Of a DNA stretch of 64,000 nt, positions 49,891 to 60,300 are shown one piece after another; the first letter of the stretch is position 1; each line of letters begins with the position of its first letter. A program made the position numbers and the translations under genes. Origin of the DNA: Clostridiales bacterium (GTDB taxonomy: Bacteria > Bacillota > Clostridia > Oscillospirales > Oscillospiraceae); assembly GCA_019418025.1 (NCBI GenBank), contig DYCR01000002.1:1-64000 (forward strand), in the 5' to 3' direction. The notes under the pieces were generated by a model. It did not search any database. It was not told the origin of the DNA and was given only the letters and a program-made list of their open reading frames with translations.

Positions 49891-51102
49891 ATGAGTAAAA
49901 TTATTTGTGATATTTGCGGGACCGTATATCCGGACAATGCCACGGTTTGTCCGATTTGCGGATATCCCCGTCAAGATAGTGAAAAAGCCATTTTGGATGA
50001 TGCAGAAATGCAGGCAAATGCCGGGAGAAGATCCGGAACCTACGTCAAGGGCGGCAGATTTTCTTCTAAAAACGTTAAAAAGAGACAGGCGGCAGAATCT
50101 GCCGGCGAGCCTTATCGTGTGAATCGGGCGGAGAATCCGCACCGGGCCGAGCGTCCTCAGAAGGCACAGCAGCCCAGAACGGAGCAGCCCTTCCGTCAGG
50201 AGCAGCCGCCCCGTGACGATACAGCGGGACACGCAGAGCAGACAGTGACTCAGCGGCCTCAGCAGCCGGAGGTATCCGAGCAGCCTGCTGTGCAGCCTGA
50301 AAAGCAGCGCCCCAAGGCAGGCCCTGTCCTCAAGGGTGTGGTTGCGGTGTTGGCGGTGGCCGTTGTGGCGGTCAGCGGATATATTGCGTACCGGTTCATC
50401 AGTGGTGCAGGAGCTTATGACAAAAATGACGTACCCGATGGGACCGAGTCCCTGTCCCAGACAGAAGAAATGCCTCAGGACACCACGGCACCTGCTCAGT
50501 CCGAGATCCCCAGTGTGGGGCTGAATATCAGCAACGAGTCCATTGCATTCTCTGCCAGCGGACGCGCATGGATCTTGTCCGTTGAGCCGATCCCTCTGGA
50601 CACCACAGATCCTGTCGTGTTTACATCCAGTGATGAAAAGGTCGCCATCGTAAACAGCCAGGGCAGAGTGACTGCTGTCGGCCCCGGCAAGGCAGTCATT
50701 ACCATCACCTGCGGCGACATTGTGCGTGAAGTTCAGGTCGTCTGTGACTTTGAAGAAACGGCCGATCCGTCGGAGCCTTCCGGCGATGCCGCTCAGCCCA
50801 CCAAGCCCGGTGAGACAACGGCACCCACTGAAGCCACTCAGGGTAAGGTGTATAAGGATCAGAACTGGAAAATGAACAACAAGCTTGGGGATGCGACCCT
50901 GATCATCGGCGAGGAGTTCTCTCTGGAGCTGAAGAACGATGCCGGAGAAATCGCGGATGTGCAGTGGAATTCTGATAACGCAGGCGTGGTTTCCATCAAG
51001 GGCAATTCCATCAAGGGCGAAATCGTGGGCATGACCAATGTATCGGCCACCATTGACGGAAAGACCTATACCTGCATCGTGCGCGTGATCCGCAACCGAT
51101 AA
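49891..51102 (+). CDS. Zinc-ribbon membrane protein with Ig-like (BIG2) domains
   Basis: A 403-residue protein. A zinc ribbon stands at the N-terminus (C6, C9, C20, C23 in CDICG and CPICGYP). A long Pro/Gln/Arg-rich cytoplasmic linker follows (about 50-145), then one membrane helix (147-169) and two outer bacterial Ig-like type 2 domains, with TSSDEKVAIVNSQGRVTAVGPGKAVITI and WNSDNAGVVSIKG. It has no enzymatic motif. The layout, a cytoplasmic sensor-like part with a wall-facing Ig part, mirrors that of the divergent kinase, so it may be a substrate or partner. GAGGA is before the ATG. Confidence 0.88.
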   Translation: MSKIICDICGTVYPDNATVCPICGYPRQDSEKAILDDAEMQANAGRRSGTYVKGGRFSSKNVKKRQAAESAGEPYRVNRAENPHRAERPQKAQQPRTEQPFRQEQPPRDDTAGHAEQTVTQRPQQPEVSEQPAVQPEKQRPKAGPVLKGVVAVLAVAVVAVSGYIAYRFISGAGAYDKNDVPDGTESLSQTEEMPQDTTAPAQSEIPSVGLNISNESIAFSASGRAWILSVEPIPLDTTDPVVFTSSDEKVAIVNSQGRVTAVGPGKAVITITCGDIVREVQVVCDFEETADPSEPSGDAAQPTKPGETTAPTEATQGKVYKDQNWKMNNKLGDATLIIGEEFSLELKNDAGEIADVQWNSDNAGVVSIKGNSIKGEIVGMTNVSATIDGKTYTCIVRVIRNR

Positions 51103-51147
51103 GGCAAAAACTTCGGCTTTACAAGAGGATCGATCACACAATCACAC

Positions 51148-51192
51148 AAACGCCGCCAAAGTCGGAAATTTTCCGACTTTGGCGGCGTTTTT
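51148..51192. terminator. Bidirectional terminator
   Basis: AAACGCCGCCAAAGTCGGAAA pairs with the complementary stretch ending GGCGGCGTTT (about a 20-base stem with almost no loop). It lies between the zinc-ribbon gene and the convergent trmO gene. Confidence 0.9.
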
Positions 51193-51238
51193 CGTTGACT
51201 GTTGATATTGGCTGCATGAGCTGTTCAGCTCCGGGGCT

Positions 51239-51925
51239 TTACAGGGGGATGACCTGACAAACCGTGAGCGTGTGGTCAATGACCTGAAAGCGGATATCAA
51301 AGCCGGCAAAGGGCAGTCCGTAGATCCGCTCCGGCTTGCGCTGATAGGAGGGGCGCGGGTCGTGGCTCAGGACATCGACAGCGGCCCGCTGTTTCTCCGG
51401 CGGCAGCAGCTGCAGCAGCTCCTGCGGAAAGACGACATCCAGAAGAAATTTGTCGGCGGTGTCGGTAAAGCCGCCTGCGGCATCCGGGTGACAGTCGGCG
51501 TAGGGAATGTATGGCTTGATATCAAAAATAGGGGTGCCGTCCATCAGATCTGCGCCGCTTACATGGATCACAGTCCCCAACTGCTGTGTGTTCTCAACGG
51601 ATTCCAGTCGGACACAGGACAGCCCCAGTGAATTGGGCCGGAAAGGGGAACGGGTGGCGAATACACCCATCCGGGTGTTGCCGCCGAGCCTCGGAGGGCG
51701 CACCGTCGGAGACCAGTCGGAGCGGACGGCTTCGGAAAATTGCCAGATGATCCATAAGTGGGTGAAGCCCTCGATACCGCGCAGAGCATCGCTGTTGCGG
51801 TATTCCGATTCAAATACGATGGTCGATTGCAGATTTTCCACCAGATTGCTTTGCCGAGGAATCCCGAATTTTGTGGGGAAATCACTGCGCATGTGTGCAA
51901 TGGGGTGAATGGTAACGTCTTGCAT
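51239..51925 (-). CDS. trmO: tRNA (N6-threonylcarbamoyladenosine37-N6) methyltransferase
   Basis: A 228-residue TrmO (UPF0066) protein with the beta-barrel signature SDFPTKFGIPRQ, RRSPFRPNSLGLS-type motif (TRSPFRPNSLGLSCVRLE) and C-terminal DPRPSYQRKP. It methylates N6 of t6A37 in certain threonine tRNAs, improving decoding. The ATG at 51925 follows AAGGA; open frame further upstream has no ribosome site. It stands alone. Confidence 0.93.
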   Translation of the reverse strand: MQDVTIHPIAHMRSDFPTKFGIPRQSNLVENLQSTIVFESEYRNSDALRGIEGFTHLWIIWQFSEAVRSDWSPTVRPPRLGGNTRMGVFATRSPFRPNSLGLSCVRLESVENTQQLGTVIHVSGADLMDGTPIFDIKPYIPYADCHPDAAGGFTDTADKFLLDVVFPQELLQLLPPEKQRAAVDVLSHDPRPSYQRKPERIYGLPFAGFDIRFQVIDHTLTVCQVIPL

Positions 51926-51982
51926 ATGTATCACATCCTTAAAAAATATGATACCCGAATTCCGTGGAAATTGCAATAAGCC

Positions 51983-52021
51983 AAAAGAATGGGGAACATA
52001 TACCATGCTCCCCATTCTTTT
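51983..52021 (-). terminator. Terminator of the DUF378 gene
   Basis: AAAAGAATGGGG and CCCCATTCTTTT form a perfect twelve-base stem directly after the DUF378 stop codon on the minus strand. Confidence 0.85.
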
Positions 52022-52026
52022 CTGGA

Positions 52027-52230
52027 TCAGTTTTCCCCGGTGATGGAATTCCTGCGGAACAAAAAAGAGATGCACCACAGACCGGCCAGAGCGACCAGTG
52101 CATAGACAAGACGTGACAGCATTGCCGTCTGTCCGCCGAACAGCCATGCAACAAGGTCGAATTTGAACAATGCGACAAGTCCCCAGTTCAGCGAACCGAT
52201 AATGGAGAGAATCAGTGCGATCATATCCAT
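52027..52230 (-). CDS. DUF378 small membrane protein
   Basis: A 67-residue protein with two membrane helices (about 4-24 and 38-58) and the DUF378 string LSIIGSLNWGLVALFKFDLVAW. The family is common in Firmicutes; its role is unknown. GGAGG precedes the ATG at 52230. It is monocistronic between two hairpins. Confidence 0.9.
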   Translation of the reverse strand: MDMIALILSIIGSLNWGLVALFKFDLVAWLFGGQTAMLSRLVYALVALAGLWCISFLFRRNSITGEN

Positions 52231-52442
52231 ATTGTTTACCTCCAATCTTGAAGTGTGTTGGCAGTAGTATCTCCTGTTTTGAAAAGAATATGCAGCAATT
52301 GGAAGAAAGATTGCTTTTTATGCCGTCTCAGGTTATAATGAATCCCAAGTCCTCTGGAGATTGAGGGCTCGTGATTGTGAAATCAGTTTGCCGGTATCGA
52401 CCGGTTTGAAATTTTCATGTGATTTGGAAGGATGAAAAATCG

Positions 52443-53300
52443 ATGACTACACTATATGAGGGTGCATTTGCAAAGCTGAATCTGACACTGGATGTGACGG
52501 GCAAGCGTGCAGACGGCTATCACGATTTGCAGAGTGTTATGCAGACCGTCTCCATTCGGGATGACGTTGAAATCGATGTCGGCACAGGCAGACCTTGGGA
52601 GCTGAGCTGTGATAAAGAGGGGATTCCCTGCGATGAGCGCAATCTGGCATGGAAGGCCGCGAAGGTGTTTGAACGTGCGGCAAAGCGGGATCTGGGCGGC
52701 ATTGCGATCCGGATCACAAAGCGCATCCCCTCGCAGGCAGGTATGGGCGGCGGCAGTGCGGATGCTGCGGCAGTCCTGCGGGCACTCAACCGCCACTGTG
52801 ACTACCCCTTTTCCATTATGGCCCTTGCCGAACTGGGTGCAGAGGTTGGCAGTGATGTTCCGTTCTGCGTATTGGGCGGGACGGCAATGGCAGAGGGCAG
52901 AGGCGAGCGGCTGCGTAAGCTTGCGGATATGCCCGAGTGTGTCATCGTAGTGTGTAAGCCCGATTTTTCCTCATCCACCCCTGAGCTTTATAAAAAGCTG
53001 GATGAGACGGTGATCCCGAAGCATCCGGACAACGTGGCGATGGAGCGTGCGCTGCTGTCCGGGGATATCGGACAGGTGGCGGAGCATATTTACAATGTGT
53101 TCGACCCCGTTGTCACAGCGGAGCATTTGGAAATGAACTACATCAAATCCATTATGAACTCCTACGGATCACTGGGTCAGCAGATGACCGGCTCCGGCTC
53201 GGCGGTGTTTGCGATCCTGCCCAGCTTTGAGTATGCCGCCGTGGTATGCAACATGCTCAAGGATAATTATTCGGACATTTTCATTTGTAAACCTGTATAA
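52443..53300 (+). CDS. ispE: 4-diphosphocytidyl-2-C-methyl-D-erythritol kinase
   Basis: A 285-residue GHMP kinase of the MEP isoprenoid pathway. It has AKLNLTLDVTGKRADGYHDLQSVM at the N-terminus, the ATP loop PSQAGMGGGSADAAA and SGSAVFAIL at the end. It phosphorylates CDP-methylerythritol at the 2-OH. GGAAGG precedes the ATG at 52443. It precedes spoIIR with a terminator between them. Confidence 0.95.
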   Translation: MTTLYEGAFAKLNLTLDVTGKRADGYHDLQSVMQTVSIRDDVEIDVGTGRPWELSCDKEGIPCDERNLAWKAAKVFERAAKRDLGGIAIRITKRIPSQAGMGGGSADAAAVLRALNRHCDYPFSIMALAELGAEVGSDVPFCVLGGTAMAEGRGERLRKLADMPECVIVVCKPDFSSSTPELYKKLDETVIPKHPDNVAMERALLSGDIGQVAEHIYNVFDPVVTAEHLEMNYIKSIMNSYGSLGQQMTGSGSAVFAILPSFEYAAVVCNMLKDNYSDIFICKPV

Positions 53301-53311
53301 ATATTGGAAAA

Positions 53312-53353
53312 ACCGTCCATACTGCCAGAAATGACAGTATGGACGGTGATTTT
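53312..53353 (+). terminator. Terminator between ispE and spoIIR
   Basis: ACCGTCCATACTG and CAGTATGGACGGT pair perfectly (thirteen bases), followed by GATTTTTT. The right arm includes GGACGG, the only candidate ribosome site of spoIIR, whose ATG is at 53356. Confidence 0.88.
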
Positions 53354-53355
53354 TT

Positions 53356-53967
53356 ATGTTTAGACATATCAAGCGGATCGTTGGTGTGGCATGCGTTGTT
53401 TCAATGGTCTGGTTGGGCGGTGCCATGGCAGATTCTGCCCGATTGCGTGAGGATATCCTGCGGTTACATGTGGTGGCGGCATCGGACACGGAGGAGGATC
53501 AGGCGGTGAAGCTGCAGGTGCGGGATGCGATACTGGGCTCGCTGAAGGATGGACTGGAAAAGCTGTCGAGTCCCGAGGAGGCATATGCTTACGTGCAGAG
53601 CATGCTGCCGCAGCTAGAGGAGACGGCCAACCGTGTGCTGACGGAGGCGGGCTTTGATGATCGGGCTGCTGTCAGTCTGGGGGAAGAGGCGTTTCCGATT
53701 CGGGAGTATGACACATTCACACTGCCTTCCGGTGTATATCAGTCTCTGCGGGTGGTCATCGGTGAGGGAGAGGGGCACAATTGGTGGTGTGTGGTGTTTC
53801 CGCAGCTGTGTCTCGGGGCAACGAGTCAGGAATTTGTGGAGACGGCCAACACCCATAACATCCCCGGGCGATTGAGCAAGACCCTGACCGGGGACTATGA
53901 GATCCGGTTCTGGGTTCTGGATAAGCTTGGGGAATTGGAGAATTTTTTTCACGACACTTCCGAATAA
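53356..53967 (+). CDS. spoIIR: Stage II sporulation protein R
   Basis: A 203-residue secreted protein with an N-terminal signal/anchor segment (about 7-25) and the SpoIIR strings RLHVVAASDTEEDQAVKLQVRD and GHNWWCVVFPQLC. SpoIIR is made in the forespore under sigma-F and triggers SpoIIGA to process pro-sigma-E in the mother cell. Its presence suggests the organism has the endospore pathway. The usual strong ribosome site is absent: the only candidate lies inside the preceding hairpin. Confidence 0.95.
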   Translation: MFRHIKRIVGVACVVSMVWLGGAMADSARLREDILRLHVVAASDTEEDQAVKLQVRDAILGSLKDGLEKLSSPEEAYAYVQSMLPQLEETANRVLTEAGFDDRAAVSLGEEAFPIREYDTFTLPSGVYQSLRVVIGEGEGHNWWCVVFPQLCLGATSQEFVETANTHNIPGRLSKTLTGDYEIRFWVLDKLGELENFFHDTSE

Positions 53968-54031
53968 GTCCGATTTATGATATCATTTAAATGTTATCAT
54001 CATGATCAGAAATAGATTGGGCGGTGAATTT

Positions 54032-57000
54032 ATGCTGAATATTTTAGTGGGTACAGACTGGGTCGCCAACAGAGACGAGATCTTATCACGGGTGAGCAAG
54101 GGGGTGGCAGAGGAAAAACAGGGACTTGTGCTGCTTGTTCCTGAGCTGATCAGCCACGATGCAGAGCGCCGGCTTTGCGCCGCGGCGGGGGATACTGCCA
54201 GCCGTTTTGCGCAGGTCCTGTCCTTCACCCGATTGGTACGCAGCGTGTCTGAGTGGTGTCAGGTCATGCCGGAGCCGTGTCTGGACAACGGCGGCAGACT
54301 GATCGCCATGGCGGCATCTGCCAGAATGCTCTCAAGCAAGCTGAAAAGCTATGCGGCGGTGGAGACCAGACCTGAATTTCTGTCGGAGCTGCTCAATGCA
54401 GTGGATGAGTTTAAGCGGTGCTGTGTCACGCCTGCCGATCTGATGGGGGCATCCTTGCAGACGCAGGGGACCCTTGCCCAGAAGCTGGAGGAGCTGTCAC
54501 TGATCTTGGAGGGCTATAACAGCATCTGCCAACAGGGACTGCGTGACCCCAGAGATCAGTCAGATTGGCTTTTGGAGCAGCTGGAGCTGTGCGATTATGC
54601 CGAGAAGCACACCTTTTACATAGATGGATTTCCGGATTTTTCCCGACAGAATCTGGCGATTTTAGAGCATGTGATCCGTTTCAGTCCAGAGGTGACCGTC
54701 AGCTTTAACTGCGATGGGCTGAAATCCCGAAGGGCTGCCTTTGAAAATGCAGGGCAGACGGCAGAGCTTCTGAAAAAAATCGCCGAGCGGTGGGATGTTC
54801 CCGTTACGGTGACCCAGATCGATCCGAGGCAGGACGAGCTGATGGGTCTGTGGCAGACGCTGTTTCAGGGGACGATCCCCGTGAAGCCGGAGCTGTCACA
54901 GCGGCTCAGCCTTGCCCGGTGTGACAGTATATTTGACGAATGCACGGTGGCGGCAGAGCGGGTTTTGGAGCTTGTGGCAAAGGGAAACCGCTATCGGGAC
55001 GTGGGGATCGTATGCACCGACATGGACCAGTACCGCAGTGTTCTGGCACTGGTGTTCCGCCGCTGCGGGATTCCGGTTTATCTGACAGGAACCGACGATA
55101 TACTGGAGAAAACTGCCATTGCTACGGTTCTGGCGGCACTGGATGCAGGACTGGACGGCTTGCAGCAGGGGGATGTTCTGCGCTACCTCAAGTCCATTTT
55201 GTCCGGCCTTGAGCCGGATATCTGCGACCAGATAGAGAACTATGCCATCGTATGGGGAATCCGGGGCGAAAAATGGAATCAGGAATGGACGATGCATCCT
55301 GACGGCCTGGGCAAGGATTGGTCTGAGGAGGATCGGGAGCGTTTGTCACGGCTGAATGCAGCCCGCAGGGTGGGGGTGGAGCCTCTCGTTCATCTGCGTC
55401 AGGGACTGCACGATGCGCAGAATGTATCTCAGCAGGTTCAGGCGGTCTATGGATTTTTAGAGGAGATCAAGCTGTCGGAAAATCTGGAGAAGCTTGCGCA
55501 GCAGGCCGATGCCCGAGGGGACAATCGGGAGGCTCAGGAATATCAGCAGCTGTGGGAGATCCTTATCTCCGCTTTGGAGCAGCTTTCGGATATGCTCGGT
55601 AAGAGCAAATGGGAGCAGGAGAATTTCACCCGATTGTTCCGGCTCCTGCTCAGCCAGTATGATGTGGGTACGATCCCCACGGTTCTCGACTGCGTCGCAG
55701 TGGGACAGCCCAGTGCGATGCGCTGTCAGCAGGTGAAGCATCTGCTGGTTTTGGGGACCTTGGAGGGGCAGTTCCCCAGCTATGCCGGATATTTTGGTAT
55801 TTTGACGGATCAGGAGCGGACACAGCTGCAAAAGCTCGGGGTCCATCTGACCGGCGGAGCCATGGAGAATGTGGCAACGGAATTTTCTGAGATCTACGGA
55901 TGCTTCTGCGGTGCGATGGAAACGGCGTATCTTTCCTGTCCTCCGGGGCAGACGGCTTTTGCCTATCGCAGACTCTGCACGGCGTTGGGGACGAAGGACG
56001 GGGAGGGGCTTCGCTCGGAGTTGGGGCCTGCACTGTCCGATCCTTGGGAAGCCGGAGCCTATCTGGCATCCCGGCATCAGCGGCAGACGGCTGAGGCGCT
56101 TGGTCTGACTGATGAATACGAAAGCACCCGAAAAAGGGTACTGTTTACCCTCGGACAGGTGGAGCGGGAGCATGTGGCACAGCTGTACGGAAAGCGGCTG
56201 CGGCTTTCGGCCTCTCAGATCGATACTCAGGCAGAGTGCCGCCTTTCTTACTTTCTGAAGTACGGACTGCGCGCCCAGAAGCGAAAGGAGATCACCATCG
56301 ATCCGGCAGAGTTCGGCACATATGTCCATGCAGTATTGGAGGAGATGGCAAAGGAAATCAAGTCTCTGGGGGGATTCCACGCAGTTACCCGGGAGCAGAC
56401 CTTGGAAATTGCCCACAAATACGCAAAGATATACGCGTCACAGCGTTTTGCGCAGCTGGAGTCTGATCGGGCCATGTATTTGTTCCGGCGCAATGACCAA
56501 GAGCTGGATGCAGTGGTCCGTGAGCTGTGGGAGGAGCTGTCGGTTTCGGCCTTTGAGCCGGTGGGTTTTGAGCTGAATTTTGACAAAAACGGCGATCTGC
56601 CTGCGGTCCGTATCCCCGGCAGTACCATGGAAGCGGAGATCCGCGGATATGTGGATCGGGTGGATGCTTTTTCCGACGGACATCGAAACATGTTCCGGGT
56701 GGTGGATTACAAGACCGGAAAGAAAAGCTTTGACTACTGCGATGTGTTCAACGGCGTGGGATTGCAGATGCTGCTGTATCTGTTTGCACTGGAGCAGGGG
56801 GACTGCGCCCTTCTGGGGGATAAGCCTGTGGCGGCCGGTGTTCAGTATTTTCCGGCGCGGTATCCGTATCTTTCTGAGGACGGAAGGCTGAGCCCGGAGG
56901 AAGCCCGGAAGGAGCGGGCGAAGGAATTGAAGCGTCAGGGGCTGATCATCCGAGACGATATCGCCATCGATGCCATGGAGCCCGGGGAGGAGTTCAAGCG

Positions 57001-57301
57001 TCTGAGCTGCAAGCGTAAAAGCGACGGTACACTCACGGGAGATTTGGCAGATACTCAGCAGTTCCGTATTTTAAAACAATATCTTTTTGATTTACTGGGG
57101 AAAATGGTGGACTCCATTGCCGACGGTCAGGTTTCGCCCAACCCCTACACCCGAGGCTCCAGTCATAACGCCTGCGCATTTTGTCCTTATGGAGCGATCT
57201 GCGCTCAGACACGGGAGGAAGGCAGGCGCAACTACAAGGCAATGGACAGCAAGCGATTCTGGGAAGAAGTGGGAAAGGAGGTAGAGCGCCATGGAAAATA
57301 A
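54032..57301 (+). CDS. addB: ATP-dependent helicase/nuclease subunit B
   Basis: A 1089-residue AddB. The N-terminal inactivated helicase-like part starts MLNILVGTDWVANRDE. The C-terminal RecB-family nuclease has VDRVDAF and VVDYKTGKK, framed by the iron-sulfur cysteines C736, C1048, C1051 and C1057. AddAB resects double-strand breaks up to a Chi-like site and loads RecA. GGCGG precedes the ATG at 54032. The end overlaps addA by 11 bases. Confidence 0.96.
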   Translation: MLNILVGTDWVANRDEILSRVSKGVAEEKQGLVLLVPELISHDAERRLCAAAGDTASRFAQVLSFTRLVRSVSEWCQVMPEPCLDNGGRLIAMAASARMLSSKLKSYAAVETRPEFLSELLNAVDEFKRCCVTPADLMGASLQTQGTLAQKLEELSLILEGYNSICQQGLRDPRDQSDWLLEQLELCDYAEKHTFYIDGFPDFSRQNLAILEHVIRFSPEVTVSFNCDGLKSRRAAFENAGQTAELLKKIAERWDVPVTVTQIDPRQDELMGLWQTLFQGTIPVKPELSQRLSLARCDSIFDECTVAAERVLELVAKGNRYRDVGIVCTDMDQYRSVLALVFRRCGIPVYLTGTDDILEKTAIATVLAALDAGLDGLQQGDVLRYLKSILSGLEPDICDQIENYAIVWGIRGEKWNQEWTMHPDGLGKDWSEEDRERLSRLNAARRVGVEPLVHLRQGLHDAQNVSQQVQAVYGFLEEIKLSENLEKLAQQADARGDNREAQEYQQLWEILISALEQLSDMLGKSKWEQENFTRLFRLLLSQYDVGTIPTVLDCVAVGQPSAMRCQQVKHLLVLGTLEGQFPSYAGYFGILTDQERTQLQKLGVHLTGGAMENVATEFSEIYGCFCGAMETAYLSCPPGQTAFAYRRLCTALGTKDGEGLRSELGPALSDPWEAGAYLASRHQRQTAEALGLTDEYESTRKRVLFTLGQVEREHVAQLYGKRLRLSASQIDTQAECRLSYFLKYGLRAQKRKEITIDPAEFGTYVHAVLEEMAKEIKSLGGFHAVTREQTLEIAHKYAKIYASQRFAQLESDRAMYLFRRNDQELDAVVRELWEELSVSAFEPVGFELNFDKNGDLPAVRIPGSTMEAEIRGYVDRVDAFSDGHRNMFRVVDYKTGKKSFDYCDVFNGVGLQMLLYLFALEQGDCALLGDKPVAAGVQYFPARYPYLSEDGRLSPEEARKERAKELKRQGLIIRDDIAIDAMEPGEEFKRLSCKRKSDGTLTGDLADTQQFRILKQYLFDLLGKMVDSIADGQVSPNPYTRGSSHNACAFCPYGAICAQTREEGRRNYKAMDSKRFWEEVGKEVERHGK

Positions 57302-60300
57302 TTTGACGGTTCAGCAGCGGCAGGCAGTGGAAAACCGCGGAGGAAAGCTTCTGGTTTCGGCGGCGGCAGGTTCCGGAAAAACGAAGGTTCTGGTAGATCG
57401 TCTGCTGCTGTATGTGATGGACCCGGCGGCGCCGTGCAACATTGACGATTTTTTGATCATTACATATACCAAGGCAGCGGCGGCAGAGCTGCGGGGAAAG
57501 ATCGCGGCAAAGCTGTCGGAGCATCTGGCAGAGCAGCCGGAGAATCACCACCTTCAGCGGCAGATGCAGAGATTGTATCTGGCTAAGATCTCTACGGTAC
57601 ACTCCTTCTGCTCGGATTTGCTGCGGGAATACACCTATGAGCTGAACCTGCCGGCGGACTTTCGGGTGGCAGATGAAAATGAATGCCGTCAGCTTCGGGA
57701 GCTTGCTATGTCGGAGCTGCTGGAGCAGGCCTACACAGAGGGACTGGATGACTCGGATTTCCGCGCCTTTATCGATACGCAGGGTCTGGGTAAGGATGAC
57801 CGGATGGTGCCGGATATCCTGATGAAGGTATATGACAGCGCCAGATGCCATCTGAACCCGGAGCAGTGGCTGGATCACTGTCTGGAAAGCGCCGGTCTGG
57901 AGGGAACGGCGGATGCGGCCCAGACCATTTGGGGCAGATACCTGATGGATGACCTGAAGCGTTATCTGGAGGCACAGATCCGGGCGATGAAGGGCTGTGC
58001 GGTGCTGGCTGAGGCGGAGCCGCTGATGGAAAAGCCGGCTTCGGTCCTTCGGCAGACGATTTCGGGACTTGAATACCTGTATCAGGCACAGACGTGGGAC
58101 GAGGTGGTCCTGCGCCGTGAGATCGACTACGGACGCATGGTGTTTTCCAAGAAGATCCCGGATCAGGAGGCGGTGGAGCGCATCAAGTCCGTGCGGGAAG
58201 GGTGCAAGGAGGGGCTGAAAAAACGGCTGAAGATTTTCTGTGACCCATCGGAGCAGGTCATTGCGGATTTACAGCAGACCGGCAGTGCCATCCGCGGACT
58301 GGTGGCACTTGCCAGAGCATTTGGGGTGCGCTATGCTGAGCTGAAGCGGAAAAGGCGGATCTTGGATTTCAGCGATTTGGAGCATAAGACACTGGATCTG
58401 CTGTTGGGGAAATCCCGAGGTGGCCCCACGGCTGCAGCCCGGGAGGTTGGGAAGCGATTCCGTGAGGTACTGGTGGATGAATATCAGGATTCCAATGCGG
58501 TACAGGATGCGATCTTTATGTCCCTGACCGCTGAAAAGCAAAATTGCTTTATGGTCGGTGACGTGAAGCAATCCATCTACCAATTCCGATTGGCAGATCC
58601 GGGTATCTTTTTGGAGAAATATAATTCCTATGACCACGCAGATCACAGCGTGGACGGTCAGGGCAGAAAGGTGATGCTCAGCAAGAATTTCCGTTCCGGC
58701 GGGGCGATCCTTGAGGCCACGAACGATGTGTTTTACCGCTGCATGACGCGCCGTGTGGGCGGACTGGACTACGGTGGCGATGAGGCTCTGGTCGAGGGCG
58801 TGCCCCACGAGCCTCTGGGTGACCCGGAGGTGGAGCTTCATATCCTAAAGACGGAGGAAAACGCCTACACCGAGGAGGCTGAATTTGTGGCAGACCGGAT
58901 TGCCGGCATGCTCTCCGGCGGACAGCTGATCCGGGGCAAGGACGGGCTGCGCCCCATCGAAGCGGAGGATATTGTGATCCTTTTGCGCTCCCCCGGCTCT
59001 GTGGGGCAGCAGTATCAGGATGCGCTTTCCCGTCGGGGGATACGCAGCAGCTTCGGCAGCGGCAGGAACCTTCTGGAAACCGGTGAGGTGAGCGTATTGC
59101 GTTCGCTGCTGCAAATCATCTCAAACCCGCGGCAGGACATTCCGCTGCTGGCTGTGCTGATGAGCCCGGTATATGCCTTCACCGCAGACGATATGGCAAG
59201 GATCAGAGGCTTGGCAAAGCACGGAGATGTATATGAGGCACTGCTGCTGGATGACAGCGAGAAAACAAAGGGATTTTTAAGCGATCTGACACGTCTGCGC
59301 AGTGCGGCCCGAATGGAGCCCTTGGCAGGTCTGCTCGAGGAGGTCTTTTGCCTGACCCGACTGGACAGCATCTATGCAGCAATGGATTCCGGCGTGGAGA
59401 AAACTGCAAATCTGCGGGAGTTTTTCCAGATCGCCGTGGACTTTGAACGGACATCCCGAAGAGATCTGAGCCAGTTTCTGGAGTATCTGGAGCTGATGGA
59501 GGACAAGGGACTGACCGTTGGCGATGCCGCAACAGGCGGAGCAGTGGGGATTATGAGTATTCACAAATCCAAGGGACTGGAATACCCCGTGGTGTTTCTC
59601 AGCTCCTTGGCCAGAAGCTTCAATCGGGAGAGTCTGCGGGCCAACGTCCTGTGCGACAAGGAATTGGGGCTCGGTTTGTCAGCAGTGGATCACGAAACGA
59701 GAGTCCGTTATCCGACCATCGCAAAGCGTGCCATTGCCGCCCGGGCATCCAGTGAGAGCCTGAGCGAGGAGCTGCGGGTGCTGTATGTGGCGATGACAAG
59801 AGCCAAAGATCGCCTGATCATGACCTATGCGGCCAAAACCCCGGAAAAGGAGCTGGCAGCCATTGCCCGGCAGATGGATCTGGGGGGAGCGGAGCTTCTT
59901 GCCTCGGAGGCAACCTGTCCGGGTGAGTGGGTGCTGATGGAGGCAATGTGTCGAACGGAGGCAGGGGAGCTGTTTGAAATGGCAGATGCAAGACCTGCGC
60001 AGACCCATCTGGCGCAATATCCGTGGCGGATACAGGTGCATCATCAGCCGCAGCTCCAGTCGGAAAGTCTGCCGCAGGAGGAGACAGAAGAGCAGACGTT
60101 ATCTAGCCGGACGATCAAGCGGCTGCGGGAGCATCTGAACAGCCGATATTCCCATGTGCAGGCCACCTGCACCCCGTCGAAGCAGACGGCGACCCAGCTG
60201 AAGGGGCGGGAAAAGGATCGGGAGGTTGCAGAGAATTCTGCCCCCCCAAAAACTGCCAGAACATGGCGCACCATGAAGTCTGACAGCAGAAGCCGCGGCA

